The notes: a model not told the origin generated them from the letters alone. DNA of 64,000 bases from Gnetum montanum (GCA_015680685.1 MNCI01011353.1:93217-157216), one strand, 5' to 3'. Positions 33,040 through 45,393 are shown, counted from the first letter of the stretch. Made by a program: numbers and translations.

Positions 33040-33420
33040 ATCCCATCTTAATTGAGAGAGATGATCATAAACCACATTTTTAGTTCCTTTTTGATCTAGC
33101 ATTGTGAGATCAAATTCCTACAAGAGTATGAGCCATCGTATGACATGAGGGCTTATTGTGGGCTTATTCATTAAGAAGTGAATGGCACTATGATTAGTAT
33201 GCACAAATACTTTACATCCAAGCACATAGTGCCTAAACTTTTCAAGATCATACACGACTGCCATTAGTTCTTTTTTAATTGTGGTGTAATTCAACTGTGC
33301 ACCCATAATGCTTTGGCTCACGTAGTGGATGTAATATGGATATTTCTTATCATCCAACTACATATGCATGACTCCAAAGACATAAATAGATGCATCTATC
33401 ATTATATGAAATCATTTAGA
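33040..33420 (-). pseudogene. RNase H of B1
   Basis: One 79-codon open stretch (33,357-33,118) contains the Athila-type order YPYYIHYVSQSIMGAQLNYT, then KKELMAVVYDLEKFRHYVLG and VFVHTNHSAIHFLMNKP. It continues LDQKGTKNVVYDHLSQLRWD (33,102 down), where the family has ENVVADHLSRL. The first acidic residue lies in a MDASIYVFGVMHMQLDD segment around 33,400-33,350. Confidence 0.8.
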
Positions 33421-33639
33421 CTAGTCTAGTGCTTGTAGAATTGGGGTTTCCATGAGTTTTTCCTTTAGCTATTGGAATGCATGTTCACACTTCTTGGTCT
33501 AGATGAATGAAGCATCTTTCTTTGTAAGCTTGACCAACAACTTTACAATCTTAGAGAAAAACTCTATAAACCATCAATAGCAGCCAGTGTGTCAAACGAA
33601 TGATTATAATTCTTTGACTATCTCTAAATGATGTGTGAT

Positions 33640-34300
33640 TCCTTGCATGATCCTTATCTTTTCTAGGTTTAACTCAATTCCTTTTTAAGAAATTCTATGC
33701 CCCAGTACTATGCCTTCCTTGACCATTAAATGGCTTTTCTATTAATTAAGCCTAACGTTTATTTTAACACATATTTTTAGTACTTACTCAAGGTAATCTA
33801 AGGCTTGCTTAAATGTAGCCCCATAGGTAGAGAAATCATCCATAAAGACTTCTACCCTACTACTAATCTACTATTGGAAAATACTAAGGACTAGGCATTG
33901 AAATGTTGTAGGGGCATTACATAGACTGAATGGCATATGAAAATATGAAAAAGTCCTCTAGAAACTCATGAATGTTATTTTTTCCTTATCTTTAGATGTA
34001 ATATAGATTTGGTTATAGCCACTATAACCATCCAAGAAGCTATAATAGTAATACTCAGATATGGTGTCCAACACTTGGTCCACAAATGGTAATGAAAAAT
34101 GATCTTTAAATGTGGCCATATTCAATAGCCTAAAGTCAATGTTGACCCACCACTTACCACATTTCTTTAATACAATTATGAGTGGGCTAACCCACTCACT
34201 ATCCAGAATGGGATAGATGAATCCTACCTTGAGGAATTATTCTATTTCCTCTTTGATGATCTACTTCAACTTGGGATTTAGCCATCTCTACGGTTGCCTT
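33640..34300 (-). pseudogene. Reverse transcriptase of B1
   Basis: In sense order: EEIE-FLKVGFIYPILDSEW and VSPLIIVLKKCGKWWVNIDF (about 34,240-34,140); FKDHFSLPFVDQVLDTIS; YYYYSFLDGYSGYNQIYITS (about 34,060-34,000), with the first catalytic Asp; RTFSYFHMPFSLCNAPTTFQ (about 33,960-33,895); and VEVFMDDFSTYGATFKQA, with the catalytic FMDD box intact at 33,835-33,846. The HFSLPF and FLDGYSGYNQI signatures are typical of the Athila-Tat branch. Several stops and a frameshift make it inactive. Confidence 0.85.
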
Positions 34301-34919
34301 CTTGGCTTCATGGCTAGATTGATGTAGATATGATGTTGGCATATCCTTAGATTAATTTCAATTAGCTTAGGATATGACTAAGAAAATCTCGTTGGCCATT
34401 TGTTAACCACCTTCAACAGCTCATATTTTTATTCATGAGCAAGATTTGCATTGATGATAACTAGCTTTCCATTTTTAAAAAATGCATACTCCATGCAAGC
34501 TAGTAGAGTTTTTAACTCTAGGGGACCTTGCTTAAAATTATTAGGGATTTCCAACTCTCCCCAATAGGTATCATCATTTTCATCATCAAAGAGCTATTGA
34601 TGAACTTGCTCAAGTTCATCCATGCCTTCGACCTAGGCACATGTTAGGCACTCAGTAGGTTCCATGCATAATGTGTTACTATTAGAGTTAGCTATTAGCC
34701 ACTAGGTATCCTCTTGTTTTGTGGCTGCTATGTACAAGCATCTTTCGATATAAATTTCATGTGCACACTAATTACATTCTTTGATGAATGTACTCTTAAT
34801 GGACCAAATTTTTTACATGCAATTGCACCTATTATCACTATACATGATGCATGGAAATTGCTTCTTCTCAAGGCATCCAAATTCATTCTCCTTGGAGATT
34901 TCCAAGGAGAGGTCCCTAA

Positions 34920-35250
34920 TGTCCATTCATGCTTCAATAGTGCTTAACCATGCACATCCAATAATGATGGGAAAGTCAACTTTGCAATTTTCTACCTTGA
35001 TCACCAGAAAATCAATAGGATAGGACCACTCACAAACTATAGTCACAATGTCTTCCACTAATCCTAAAGGAATAGTGATTAGCTAGTCTACCAATTCCAA
35101 ATGAATATTATTCTTCTTGAGAGGTGGTAGGTGCCAAGCCTTGTACATGTCATAGGAGATGAGAATAACAGTGGAACCAAAATTAAGAAAAGACTTACAT
35201 GGCTAATTTCTAGCAATTTGTAAGTAAATAAGAGGACTTCCTAAGTTAGA
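34920..35250 (-). pseudogene. Aspartic protease of B1 (Athila type)
   Basis: Order: GSPLIYLQIARN; KSFLNFGSTVILISYDMYKA; ITIPLGLVEDIVTIVCEWSY; and PIDFLVIKVENCKVDFPIII then GCAWLSTIEA. This matches the Athila protease plan, in which LLDLGASVN is the active site and PIILGRPFL the second signature. The active-site Asp-Leu-Gly is degraded to NFGS. It lies between gag and RT. Confidence 0.75.
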
Positions 35251-35419
35251 TCACTTTGTGGGAAGGTTGCCAGCCTTGATCTAATTAGAGAAAACATGAG
35301 TGAACATCACAATGTGAATCTAAGGTTGCTTTTGACTTGAAGGACTCTCAAATATGTTTGATGCAAAGGATGAGGGTGTTAGAAATATAGGGCAACCAAC
35401 TATATTAGGTTGTGAGGGT

Positions 35420-37330
35420 TTGGAAGGACTGTTGGATCAAAAAAATGATCATCTCCTAGATCGATTGTTTGAATCACTTAGCTAGAAGGCCAATTGTAAA
35501 TTTACAACCCTTGTAGCATTTTACCCTGCATGGATAGATCAAGAGGTAACTAGGTTGAGGGAAGAGGGATGTGTGCAGATGAATGTGGACAATGATATAG
35601 AAATGGGGGCTTCCGTTAAGTAGATGATGAATGAGTTCAATGGCACTCTAAAGGATAATAGTGATGTTGGAATGAGACATGACTAGTAGAGCTTCATGGA
35701 AAAATGGATTGCTAAATATAGTATCCATATGGATTTGGTTGTCTGTAAAGATATTGTTGTCCTAATGGTGGCATTCCCCATGACTATGGTTGATGCCACT
35801 ATTGGTATTACTCATATGGTTGTGGTGGTACTCCACTTGTACAATAAGCTTGTTGTTGCTAGTGGAACTACCTTAGATTACCTTGAGAATAAGGTAATCA
35901 TCAAGGTGCTTGCCTCCTTACTAGTCAAAGATTCAGCACATACACCCCAAACTCTTGTAAATGTGCCATCATAGGATAACATCCCTTAGGATGATCATAT
36001 TGACAAATGTCACACCCAACATCATCATCAAAGTCTATCTCCACAACTTCTTCTACTGCAACAGCTTTTTCCTTACCTTTTTGGTAGGCATTTTTAGCTT
36101 ATTTCTGCTTCCTATGGTTGCGATTACTATTCTACTCTTTGGATTCTTCAATAATCTTAATAGAAATTTGGAAATTTTCATCCAAAGAGTCTTAAAATTT
36201 ATCAACCTTTACTGAAATATCAAAANNNNNNNNNNNNNNNNNNNNNNNNNNNNNNNNNNNNNNNNNNNNNNNNNNNNNNNNNNNNNNNNNNNNNNNNNNN
36301 NNNNNNNNNNNNNNNNNNNNNNNNNNNNNNNNNNNNNNNNNNNNNNNNNNNNNNNNNNNNNNNNNNNNNNNNNNNNNNNNNNNNNNNNNNNNNNNNNNNN
36401 NNNNNNNNNNNNNNNNNNNNNNNNNNNNNNNNNNNNNNNNNNNNNNNNNNNNNNNNNNNNNNNNNNNNNNNNNNNNNNNNNNNNNNNNNNNNNNNNNNNN
36501 NNNNNNNNNNNNNNNNNNNNNNNNNNNNNNNNNNNNNNNNNNNNNNNNNNNNNNNNNNNNNNNNNNNNNNNNNNTGCTTGATCCAGCTATCCTTGACATG
36601 CCTAGTTAGAATTTTTATAGCCTCTACAATATTCAACATGCTTCAAGTTGCTAGTAAAGGCTCATCATCATCATTATTTTGTTGTCACCAATGATGTCCC
36701 TTGTTACCCCTTCATTCATTGTGGGCCTGACAATCAATACTATTGTCTCATTGTTCACCTCCATTATGTTTGTTCCTTCTGCAACAGTTTTTAGAAACAA
36801 AAGAAAAATAAGAAAAAGATGTAGATGAAGAGTGTGAAGAGGGAGAAGGATTGCCACCACCATGGTATCTAACAACTTCCCCTCAATGATCACAACAACA
36901 TTCATCAAGTTTCTTATCATCTTGATGCTTGTCCAAGCCCCTGCCTTGACTACCATCTTTACCTAAAGCTAGTTTGTTGATAGTGGAATGTAGATTCAGA
37001 GTCACACCCCCATCACTAGTAACAAGGGATGGAAAATTCTTATGTTGAGAGCCCCTAAAGAGTGGGTCCTCACTGTCATCTTAGTTTAGTAGGAACAAGG
37101 GATTGGTAAACCATTTTTCCTTCACAAACTTATGTTTCTTCTCCTAGTGTCGATCTCTTTGACATTGTGTTTCAGTGGGACGATAGTCCTAGTAGTCATA
37201 ATCATGCACAACATACTCATCTTGAAGATCTTGGATGCCTAACTTCTTAAGAGTTTAAAGCAACATCATAGGCACAGATCGATTAGGAGGCATTACAATG
37301 TTTCCTTTCATATCACGCCATCATAGTTGT
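35420..37330 (-). pseudogene. Gag of B1, interrupted by an assembly gap
   Basis: In sense order: a Ser/His-rich N-terminal stretch; DDDEPLLAT and MLNIVEAIKILTRHVKDSWI (about 36,670-36,577), parallel to A2 DDEPLLVTHSMINK...HVKDS; the gap (36,226-36,574); then a stop-laden C-terminal part to about 35,420. The gap removes the DRYYSLLH segment that can be read in B2 at 60,058-60,105. Confidence 0.6.
36226..36574. other. Assembly gap (349 N)
   Basis: The flanks align to 59,774 and 60,420 in the second copy, so about 645 bp is expected rather than 349. Any ORF through these Ns is meaningless. Confidence 0.95.
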
Positions 37331-37565
37331 TCATCCTGATGTATGATGAAAATGAGGCTAGGCACATACTTATCTGGATGAGTATATACCACTTTGCATT
37401 CGTGTGGGACCAATGATTTATGAGAAGAAGAAATTTTTCAAAAAAATAAAATATTAGTACTCTTCTATAATTATATTATTTAAGAATGATGTTGACCTTA
37501 GGACTTGTCCAAAAATATTAATAATGTTCACTAAACCTAGATAGGGCACGTTTATACAAAAAGAG

Positions 37566-37583
37566 TCCCTATTAATAGCACCA
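37566..37583 (-). other. Primer binding site of B1, tRNA-Asp type
   Basis: The minus strand reads TGGTGCTATTAATAGGGAC one base after the LTR end CTCATCA. It is a decayed tRNA-Asp complement. Confidence 0.75.
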
Positions 37584-37584
37584 G

Positions 37585-38435
37585 TGATGAGACATGAGGG
37601 TACCCTTATGCCCAAATATATGAGTCACAAAGTGTTCATGCATGATCTGTTCAAATTTTGTGGACTCCATAGTTTTTTAGTAAACTAGTTCTCTAGGAAG
37701 TAAACTAGGCATTGAGAACATTCGTTGTCTTTCCAACTACACTTGTGAAGCTTAATGGTATGGTTTAAGTGTAATTGATGCACATGATTTTTATCATTTT
37801 ATAATTTATGGTTTTGGTGCTTAAAATAAACAAGATAGGGGATAAAGTAATTTAAAGCCTACTTTAATCTAATTTGCTAACTATTGTTTAACTAATCCTA
37901 ATATAAGTATCTAGTCCCACTTGTCATACACATCTTGAACACATATAATGTTGCCAGGTTACCAAGCATTAAGTGCTTCTAGGATTATCAAATGTCATAT
38001 GCATGCTTGAAGCAGTCGTACTTATGTATTTACTTAATCACTATTTAGCTTATCTTACTTAACTACCTAATTAGCATAATTACTAAGGAACATTGAATAA
38101 ATAACTGAAAGCATTAAATGCCTAAATAAAATATTTAAGGTATCCAGAGTACTACAAGGTTTATCAAAAAGCTCATTTTTATTACTGCACACACTGTGAT
38201 GCTTAGGTACAATAGTGCTCAAGTAAATATCCATACACTTAGTGACTCCTACTGTGGGCACTCGAGAAAATATTCTAACTTTTGAATGGAAAAATTGCAA
38301 GAGCTTCACTATAATTATGATAAGATAATGCCTAAACATAGTGGGTTGGCACATATTTATAGGCAAGAATAGACCCTACATTGAGAGGGCCTAGTCAACA
38401 AGGCCTCATTAATGCAGCCAATCCATGACTCATCA
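37585..38435 (-). repeat. 5' LTR of B1 (family B), 851 bp
   Basis: In minus sense it starts TGATGAGTCATGG at 38,435 and ends GTCTCATCA at 37,585. The TATA box is CCTATAAATATG (38,353-38,362). Only about 40 bp of GGCCT-type repeats remain (38,386-38,425), fewer than in the 3' LTR. Confidence 0.9.
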
Positions 38436-38440
38436 AAGGT
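38436..38440. repeat. Target-site duplication of B1, right
   Basis: AAGGT, identical to 25,594-25,598. Confidence 0.85.
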
Positions 38441-39028
38441 AGCACTTGTTTAACTCTTACTCCCAGTTATCATTAGATCTATAAGGATATAATACAACCT
38501 TAGTAACATGATAGAACTCACAACAGTAGTCCAAAAGAATCCACAAATCCCCTTGATGCCACACCTTTTTCATTTCCCCTTGGTTCTTCACTTTTCTATC
38601 CAGGCATAATGATCGCAATTTTATTCTTAGTTGTATGATGGAAAAGAATATCATCATGGCCATGATAAAAACCTATTATTAATGGAATAGATGGATGGAT
38701 GATGTGGACTCACTGTGCAAATAATCAATCTCTTATGACTTGATAACATAGAAAAATCTTCACCTTATTTGGCTACATCTTTCCTTTATTTAATGTGTCT
38801 TATTAACAATCAAAATTATTTACAATTGGTTCAAAAAAAAGTATAAAAGAAATGAAAAAGATAGCTAAAAGTGTGAAAAAATAGAAAGAATGAAAAATGT
38901 TAAAAGAATTTAAAAATGTAAAAGAATATGAAAAATTAAAAAAATTAAAAAGTATAGAAAATAAGAAAATGTCAAAGACTATGAAAAATGAAAAGAATTG
39001 TAAAAAAATAGAAAAATTACTAAGGTAC
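38441..39028 (-). other. Distal spacer of A3 (downstream of integrase)
   Basis: No gene is seen. It contains the purine-rich tract 38,830-39,020 (sense U-rich, GAAAAATG-like variations) and the GGATGATGTGGACTCACT block (about 38,695). It is continuous with 24,701-25,593 across the B1 insertion. Confidence 0.65.
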
Positions 39029-40885
39029 CTATGATTTTACATGGACACACCCACAACTATTATGAAGATTAGGGAAATGGAAGAAATAACAAGTGGAAGA
39101 TTGGTGAGCAAGTTGGATAGACTCCTTTGAATACACATAATATGGTTTGACTTGTTGGATGTTGACAAGGATAAGCTTATGTTGGCTAGATAGATGATGA
39201 ATATTTAAGGCACCAAATGCGTAAGTGACATGTACAATGTAGGGTCCCTCCCAAAGTGTTTGCAATTTAGCCTTTTGGGGTTAATGACTAGGATTGTAGT
39301 AGAGGACCTTATCACCCATTTGTATGATTACATTCCTTATCTCTGAATCATGCCTAAGTTTGAAGTAATGCTTGTGCACTTCACTACACATAAGTGCTAC
39401 TAGTTTATTCTCATCTAAAAGCTTCAAATTCATTAGACATTCATTTTGTGCTAAACTCAGATCAAGGTCAAGTTCACTAGCAGTAGCTAAAGTGTGAAGC
39501 TTTGCCAAGATTGGAAGCATTGGCAACTTGCCATAAACTAACTTGTATAGGATGTATAACCTATAGGTAATTTCCAAGATTTCCCATAGGGCCATAGAGA
39601 ATCATTTAATTTTTACTCTAATATCTTCTAAACTTGCTAACCATCTTAGTGAGTATTCTAGCAATTTTACGATTAGTAACTTCAAATTGACGATTTTCTT
39701 GGGGATGGTATGGTGTTATCAATATATGGTTAACCCCAAGTTGTTGCATGAGTTTCTTAACAGTATCACTAGTGAAGTGGATCCCATTATCTAATATTAG
39801 CATTTTGGGTACTTCAAATCTATTCACCACATGTTGAAAAAACCTTGCAATTTTTTTCCTTTACAATCTTTCACTAGTGGTGCCTCTACCAACTTTGTGC
39901 AATAATCCATAATCACAATAATCTATGCTTTTCTATTTGAAATTAGTTGAATGGTCCCCATAAAATCAATTCTCCAAATATCAAAAGGCTCCAACAACTA
40001 TATCCAATGTTGTGGCCCTTCATATCTGGCCATAATTCCTCCATCCCTTTGGTAGCGTTCGCAAGATTGTGTGAACATGTGGGTATTTCTGAATAGTGTA
40101 GGCCAAAAGTAGCCCACCATCAGTAGTTTAAGTATTGCTCTGCACCCTACATATTGGCCACCACATGGGCCTTCACGGGCATCTTGTAAAGCTCTCTGCT
40201 AATCATGATCTGGCACATGCCATCTAACAAGCCCATTTGCATAAATCTTGTACAAGTTACCATTGATTTCCATGTATTGTTTGGCTTTATGAAGGAATTA
40301 TTCTCTTTTTTTTCTACTCCATTCAATAGAAAGCTCTTGTGTTATGGGTTAAGTTAGGTACAATATGGTCCACGGCTTCCTTATTAAATCTAAAACCTTT
40401 ACTATCTTTGTAAATAGGTCCTCATTGGGAAATTGATCTGATAAAGGTTCTACTTGGCTATCTACATCCCATTTCAACCTTGATAGATAATCAGCTATAA
40501 CATTTTCTATCCCCTTTTTATCAATCATTTTTATGTCAAACTTTTGAAGAATCACAAGTCATCTTATCACTCTGGGACTAACTACTAGCTTGTTCATTAA
40601 AAATTGGATGGCAGTATGATTGATGTGGACATATATCTAGTAACCGAGCACATAATGTCTAAATTTTTCAAGCACATAAACCACCGCCATCAACTCCTTT
40701 TAAGTGGTGATGTAATTTAGTTGTGCTCCAATGATGCTCCTACTGGCACAATGTGTGCAGTATGGTCTATTTTCATCATCAAGTTGTGTCAATATTGCAC
40801 TAAGTGCATAATTGGAAGCATCAATCATGATATGAAAAATCCTAATACTTTTAAAATATTTATAGTTTATATGTTCATGAGTCAT
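39029..40885 (-). pseudogene. Pol 3' part of A3: RNase H and integrase, copy 1
   Basis: RNase H: IRIFHIMIDASNYALSAILT, GAQLNYITT, KELMAVVYVLEKFRHYVLGY and ENVIADYLSRLKWDVD (40,885-40,349). Integrase: RIDFMGTI (about 39,965); LILDNGIHFT with the second Asp (about 39,790); PYHPQENRQFEVTNRKIARI with the Glu (about 39,690); LVYGKLPMLPILAKLHTLAT; and a C-terminal GDKVLYYNPSH...LWEGPYIVHVTYAFGALNIH (about 39,310-39,180). It ends near 39,029. RT and everything upstream of FHIMIDAS are missing: homology stops at about 40,850, so the last 35 bases of the open frame are chance. Stops split it. Confidence 0.8.
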
Positions 40886-42089
40886 TATTCTTGTATTTCA
40901 ATTGTATTTTCTTTTATGCATGTTGATTACAAAGAATTTAGTGATGTTTTTCTTGCTATATGTAAAGGTGATTTGGATTGAGATCTCAGCTTTTGAAAAT
41001 ACTATGGTATGTATTAATAAAATGTGTATCATTCTCAAGGAAGAGATGCCATTATGGAAGAACAATACTAGCCAATGTAGCATTAGATAATAAATGGAAA
41101 TACTTAGCCTTCAAATACCATGTTTGAAATCATTTTTTAAGGTTATGTTAACCTGATTAAGTGGACTCTTAATGCTTGTGAGTCATAAATTATGCTTAGA
41201 TTTATGTTATTTTGTTTTTTGTAGCTTTAGTTGGTGGTGATTGCTCTAGATCTACAATTGGGCATTAATTCTTATGTTAACATTTCTTTGGAAACATGAC
41301 TCCCACCAAGAAATTAATTTAATCTTTAATAAGGATATGGAAGAACTCAAGGATGTCTTCAAAATGGTAATATAAATATGAAAAGAATGAGATGTAAAAA
41401 TGTATTCTAATGTAGGTCCATCTCCTGTAATGCATGAGAATGAAGCTTTAATGGCTAATTGTTACTACAAATCCTCCGCTTCCATGGACTAAATATTTTA
41501 AGAAGGAGGAATCCTAATTCTCATGGGGATCTATAAGTTCCTCATTCATCAAGTTCATGAAAGCATTCAAGGCTAGGTGATAAATATGAGGCCAAAATTG
41601 CAAGAGCATTTGGAAAAAAATAAAGACTTCTATATGTGGAGTTGAAATCTTTTAATGGAATAGAGGTTTCTTATGCATTATGCATGGTTGAAGATAATAA
41701 ATAATCATTTTGATCTTGAAGAGGTACCAAATTAATTTAGAATATCAATTATTGAATCCAAATTAAATGCATGATTTCCATTTAATGGAAAGTTTGGTCT
41801 CACTTTTTTTTATGTAAAACATGGTTGAAGTGAGAAAGTGGCATGTGTGTTAAAATAAAAACATGAGTAATACAAGCAAAGAGAAGAGGATATCATGAGG
41901 CTAAAACACCTAAGGTAAGATGAGAAGGATGTGAAAAACTTCTACCTTGAATTTTGTTAATTGTTACATCATTCCAAAATAGGTTAAATTGAACATGAGC
42001 AAACATCTATCTCCTTTGAGGGTTTGAAGATGTAATATTGGTAGGAGTTGACATTTAGTGAGCCTCAAAATCTTAATGAAACTTATAAC

Positions 42090-42390
42090 TTGACATTAAA
42101 TGGTTAGAAGAAGCTTAATGGATTTGAGAAGAAAGGAAAGGAATCATTCAAAGGAAGCGAAAAGTATTCCAAATGGGAGAAGGAATCCAAATTCAAGGAG
42201 GCCAATGAAAATTGCAAAGAGAAGAAGCATGATAAGGAGGTTAAGGAAGATAAAGGAAAATCCAAAGAATATTTAAGTAAATGAAGTGATAATGAAAACA
42301 TTGTAAACATAAAACTAGTACTTTTTGTTCCCTTCACAGCTTATGGTACTATAAGAACTAATGGATCTTCTCATATGAACAACGCAATTC
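42090..42390 (+). pseudogene. Possible gag-tail remnant of another element
   Basis: An open, strongly charged reading with many Lys and Glu runs for about 75 codons, ending YLSK before a stop. A frameshifted CKHKTSTFCSLHSLWYYKN follows, resembling the 'C..H...H...C' knuckle region of gypsy gag. The support is composition and one weak motif only. Confidence 0.25.
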
Positions 42391-43744
42391 TAAGGTCCTA
42401 GTGTTAGAATTTTTTGTAGATGATTTCTTTTTCCTTCATTGCACTAATGGAAAATTATTATTACCTAAGATCGTTTTACAAGAAAATGCACTTTTCATAA
42501 CTAATAGTAATACCATCATAAATCATGATAACATTACTTATTTACTATAACTCATTACAATAACACTTGCTTGTAGTTGTTTATTGAACTTTAATTTATT
42601 AGTCTTACATAAGAAACTTGATTCTTTTGAACATAATGATAGTCTAAGATACCTAACACTTGGTTGTGCATACTCTCCATACCATCTTGCCATTATACGA
42701 ACTCTGCATATAACTTGACTATTATTCTTTGTAGCTCCTTTTACTTTAATGAATCTTCCTAAGTGATTTTCTCTTATTATTTAAGAAATCGAATAAAGAG
42801 TATGCTTGGCTTAATATTGAACATTTTTTCCCTATTTAGGAAACTTGATCCTCACTCACTTCTGAGTCTACTTGGCACCTTTACTTCTCCAAGAAAGGAT
42901 ACTTGTATGTCATCTTGAACTATTAGGTTTGTGATGGTCTGGAGGTATTCATGGATTATTCTATGTTTACATGTCCTTGATGTTTCATGCATATCTATGC
43001 TTCATAATTCATTATTGTTACTTGATATGACTTCATTATTTATTGTTTTGTAAGCATTATGTGTGAGTTTTCTTATTGTATTTGCTAAACAGTAATCATC
43101 TTCATTTCATTAAATTGTGTTTGTAGATGTTGGTTGATGTTCATTTGTTTTGGTATCTTATTGTTGCAACTTGTAAGTGAAAGTTCACTAAGGGTTGCTT
43201 TTGTCCTTGTAACATGACTTACGAGTGTTTATCATATAATTTTTATTTATGCCATTTTTTTCTTCTTCATCTTACAAACATTTCATTTTCTTTCATTGAT
43301 CTTAGTTGTTCTTCATATGATATGATGTGATGAAAATGATAATGACTAAATCCATAAGTTATATCCTTCATAAGAAGTCATGCATATTTACAAACCATTA
43401 TATCTTTGTATTAGTAATTTTCTATAGGTTGTTAATGAGAAACTAATCATTGTACACATGGTTTATGATTATTTTCTAATAAAGAATGCCATGAAATACT
43501 CAACTCTCTTCATTTAAGGAAAAAGTTCACAATTTGGCTTTTAAATCTTGCTTAATGATTGTGTAGATCCCATCTCTAGATTCCTTTTGTCTTATCATTT
43601 ATCTTGATTTTCTCTTTCAGTGTTTTGATTATTATTTTTTGTTATTATAGGATGCTTTCATTTTATTTTCTATTAATAGCTCTAGCAACTCCACTTTTGC
43701 TTTCTATAATTTCTAGTTTTATCATCAGCATTATTGATAATGTA

Positions 43745-43816
43745 ATTACCATGCTATGTGCAACTTTCTAGTAGTTACCATGATAAGATATGTGCAACTT
43801 TTTAGTAGTTACCATG
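43745..43816. repeat. 34-bp tandem duplication
   Basis: TGTGCAACTTTCTAGTAGTT at about 43,757 recurs as TGTGCAACTTTTTAGTAGTT at 43,791, each flanked by TTACCATG. Confidence 0.7.
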
Positions 43817-44608
43817 CTATTTCAAACCACCTCCTCACCTTAAATAATTCTTATTGATGCAACAAAATTTCCAAATTAAAAAACATCTATATGTTTTGTA
43901 AACTGATGTAAGCCTTATGATTCAATTAATTGAATCATGTGACAAAGGATCTTACATAATTTAGATGTTCCCATAACATTGTTATTTACTATCCAAAAAA
44001 TTGACAAATAGGTATGTATCTAATTCATAAATGATCAAGAAAATATTTTCCTTAATAGTTTTACTGATATAATGCAACAAAATTTTAACCTTAGTAGTTT
44101 TAATAAATGCTTAGATTGGTAAATGTTATATGGTTTGGATTTATTTCTAATTGAAGATAGAGAACTTATTGAAATTAGTTTAAATCATTAACCTATTATT
44201 AGTTTATTCTATGATGATATGAAACTACATAAGAAATAATATTTATAAAAAACAATGTTTGATTTTCTATCATAGAAATAAATGATCATATGACAAATTG
44301 ATGAAGCATTAATGTGTTTGGTTACAAATAATTTAATTTTTTTGGAGAAACTAATGAATATCAAAGTTAAAATATTTAGGCATATATTTATTTTTGGAAA
44401 GAAATAAGTTAGAATTATGGATTATGATTTTAGAAAGAATGGTCTAAAAAATTAGCAACTAAACAAAGAATCCTTCTTAACATGGTTGGAAGATTACAAT
44501 TAATATAGAATATCTTCAATTTTTACCACTATATTTAATGACCTTTTTTGAACCTAGAAGGATTAGTAAATGTTGACATAGAATGTCAAATGAAGCTTAA
44601 AATCTTAC

Positions 44609-45010
44609 TATGACTGAAACAGGAATATGGAAAGGAAGATGAAAAAAATACAATGAGTTAAATCTAGAGGAATGAATCTATTTCAAAATTACGACATATC
44701 ACTTGTTCCCAACCAAAGGACTAAAGAGGTTGTTCACCTATGCATTTAGAGGAAGTATGATCCTAATGGGAAAGTACAATGTCAATATCACATAACTCCA
44801 CTTTATGGAGATTAAGAGCCAATTTGAAGAAAAGAAGGTAGAAAAGCCACTACTTTCATTTTCTTGCTTTATTACGAAGCTGTGCAAGTGAGCTGAAATC
44901 CTAGAATACATCAATGACATTCCTAGGAAGGCCCAAAATGCTTTATATGATGAATTGATCAAACCAACACCACCCAAGAAGGACTAGGATGAGGAACAAC
45001 AAGAAGAATA
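44609..45010 (+). pseudogene. Duplicated fragment of the A2-type 3' ORF
   Basis: Equivalent to 20,470-20,870. It has the same final KKD-DEEQQEE and TAG (44,985-45,010), then the same switch to a family A LTR in opposite orientation. Only the last third of the A2 ORF is included. Confidence 0.75.
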
Positions 45011-45011
45011 G

Positions 45012-45393
45012 TGAATTAAATAAAAGAAAAAATAAAACTAAGTGTTGCTATAATGATGGAAAGTAATCTCAATCTTTATTTCCAATCATTCAATGTGTCC
45101 AAGTACATCACACTCAAATAAAGCCGCTATTTAATCACTTAATATCACACTGTGAACACACACTACTAAGTACCAAAATATAAAACCATGAGAACAAACT
45201 GAAAGAGTTCTTCTACTATGTTATCAAATCTATTGCATATATGTATACCTAAGTGTTGCTTTTATAGGCTAGCATGCACCCCGCAATATTGTTTATATGA
45301 TAATGTATCATGAGCTACAATATCGAATCTATGACATTGTAGATACGATATTGTAACTACAATATCATTATGGTAAAATTTTTTACTTTATCA
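45012..45393 (-). repeat. Truncated family A LTR, copy 2
   Basis: Equivalent to 20,875-21,252. TATA-like TATAAAAGC at 45,258-45,268, ATATCG/CAATATC repeats (45,285-45,370), and the LTR start after the GGAGGTA tract at 45,393. Confidence 0.75.

Larger units (their letters stand above)
25599..38435 (-). mobile_element. Complete nested Athila-type element B1 (about 12.8 kb)
   Basis: Both LTRs (37,585-38,435 and 25,599-26,510), PBS, gag, protease, RT, RNase H, integrase, spacer with internal promoter, 3' ORF and PPT are present in order, with a 5-bp target-site duplication AAGGT. LTR ends are TGATGAG/CTCATCA. It is inserted in the spacer between integrase and the internal promoter of A3. The coding regions are full of stops and frameshifts, so it is dead. 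The RT sequence (FLDGYSGYNQI), tRNA-Asp primer and extra 3' ORF place it in the Athila group. An assembly gap lies in gag. Confidence 0.9.
20470..40850. repeat. Segmental duplication, copy 1
   Basis: This segment recurs in the same orientation at 44,609-64,000, where it runs off the window at the equivalent of about 40,380. Left limit: TATGGCTGAAATAGG at 20,470 matches TATGACTGAAACAGG at 44,609. Right limit: the RT homology of A3 stops near 40,850. A stretch counted by eye (25,021-25,235 versus 48,532-48,745) has about 20 differences, mostly transitions. Confidence 0.85.
40851..44608. other. AT-rich spacer between the two duplicated segments
   Basis: This is not repeated elsewhere in the window. 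The plus strand at about 42,100-42,380 has a Lys/Glu-rich reading (FEKKGKESFKGSEKYSKWEK, then KEKKHDKEVKEDKGKSKEY) followed in another frame by KHCKHKTSTFCSLHSLWYYK, which could be an eroded gag tail with a zinc knuckle. The remainder shows no gene. A short 34-bp duplication lies at 43,745-43,816. Confidence 0.5.

Noticed and set aside
31700-35250. Programmed frameshift or stop readthrough in pol
   Set aside because: Stops and shifts are scattered and differ between B1 and B2, which fits decay rather than recoding.
36192-36639. Two minus-strand ORFs of 135 and 139 codons
   Set aside because: They run through the N gap and consist almost entirely of unknown residues.
38830-39020. A-rich tract as a poly(A) tail of a processed pseudogene or LINE
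   Set aside because: The same tract occurs after integrase in several elements, on the antisense strand, so it is an element part.
40900-41090. Overlapping short ORFs on both strands near the end of copy 1
   Set aside because: They are AT-rich chance frames beyond the point where RT homology ends.
42104-42337. Minus-strand 77-codon ORF
   Set aside because: It is the Ser/Leu/Phe-rich shadow of a Lys/Glu-rich plus-strand reading.
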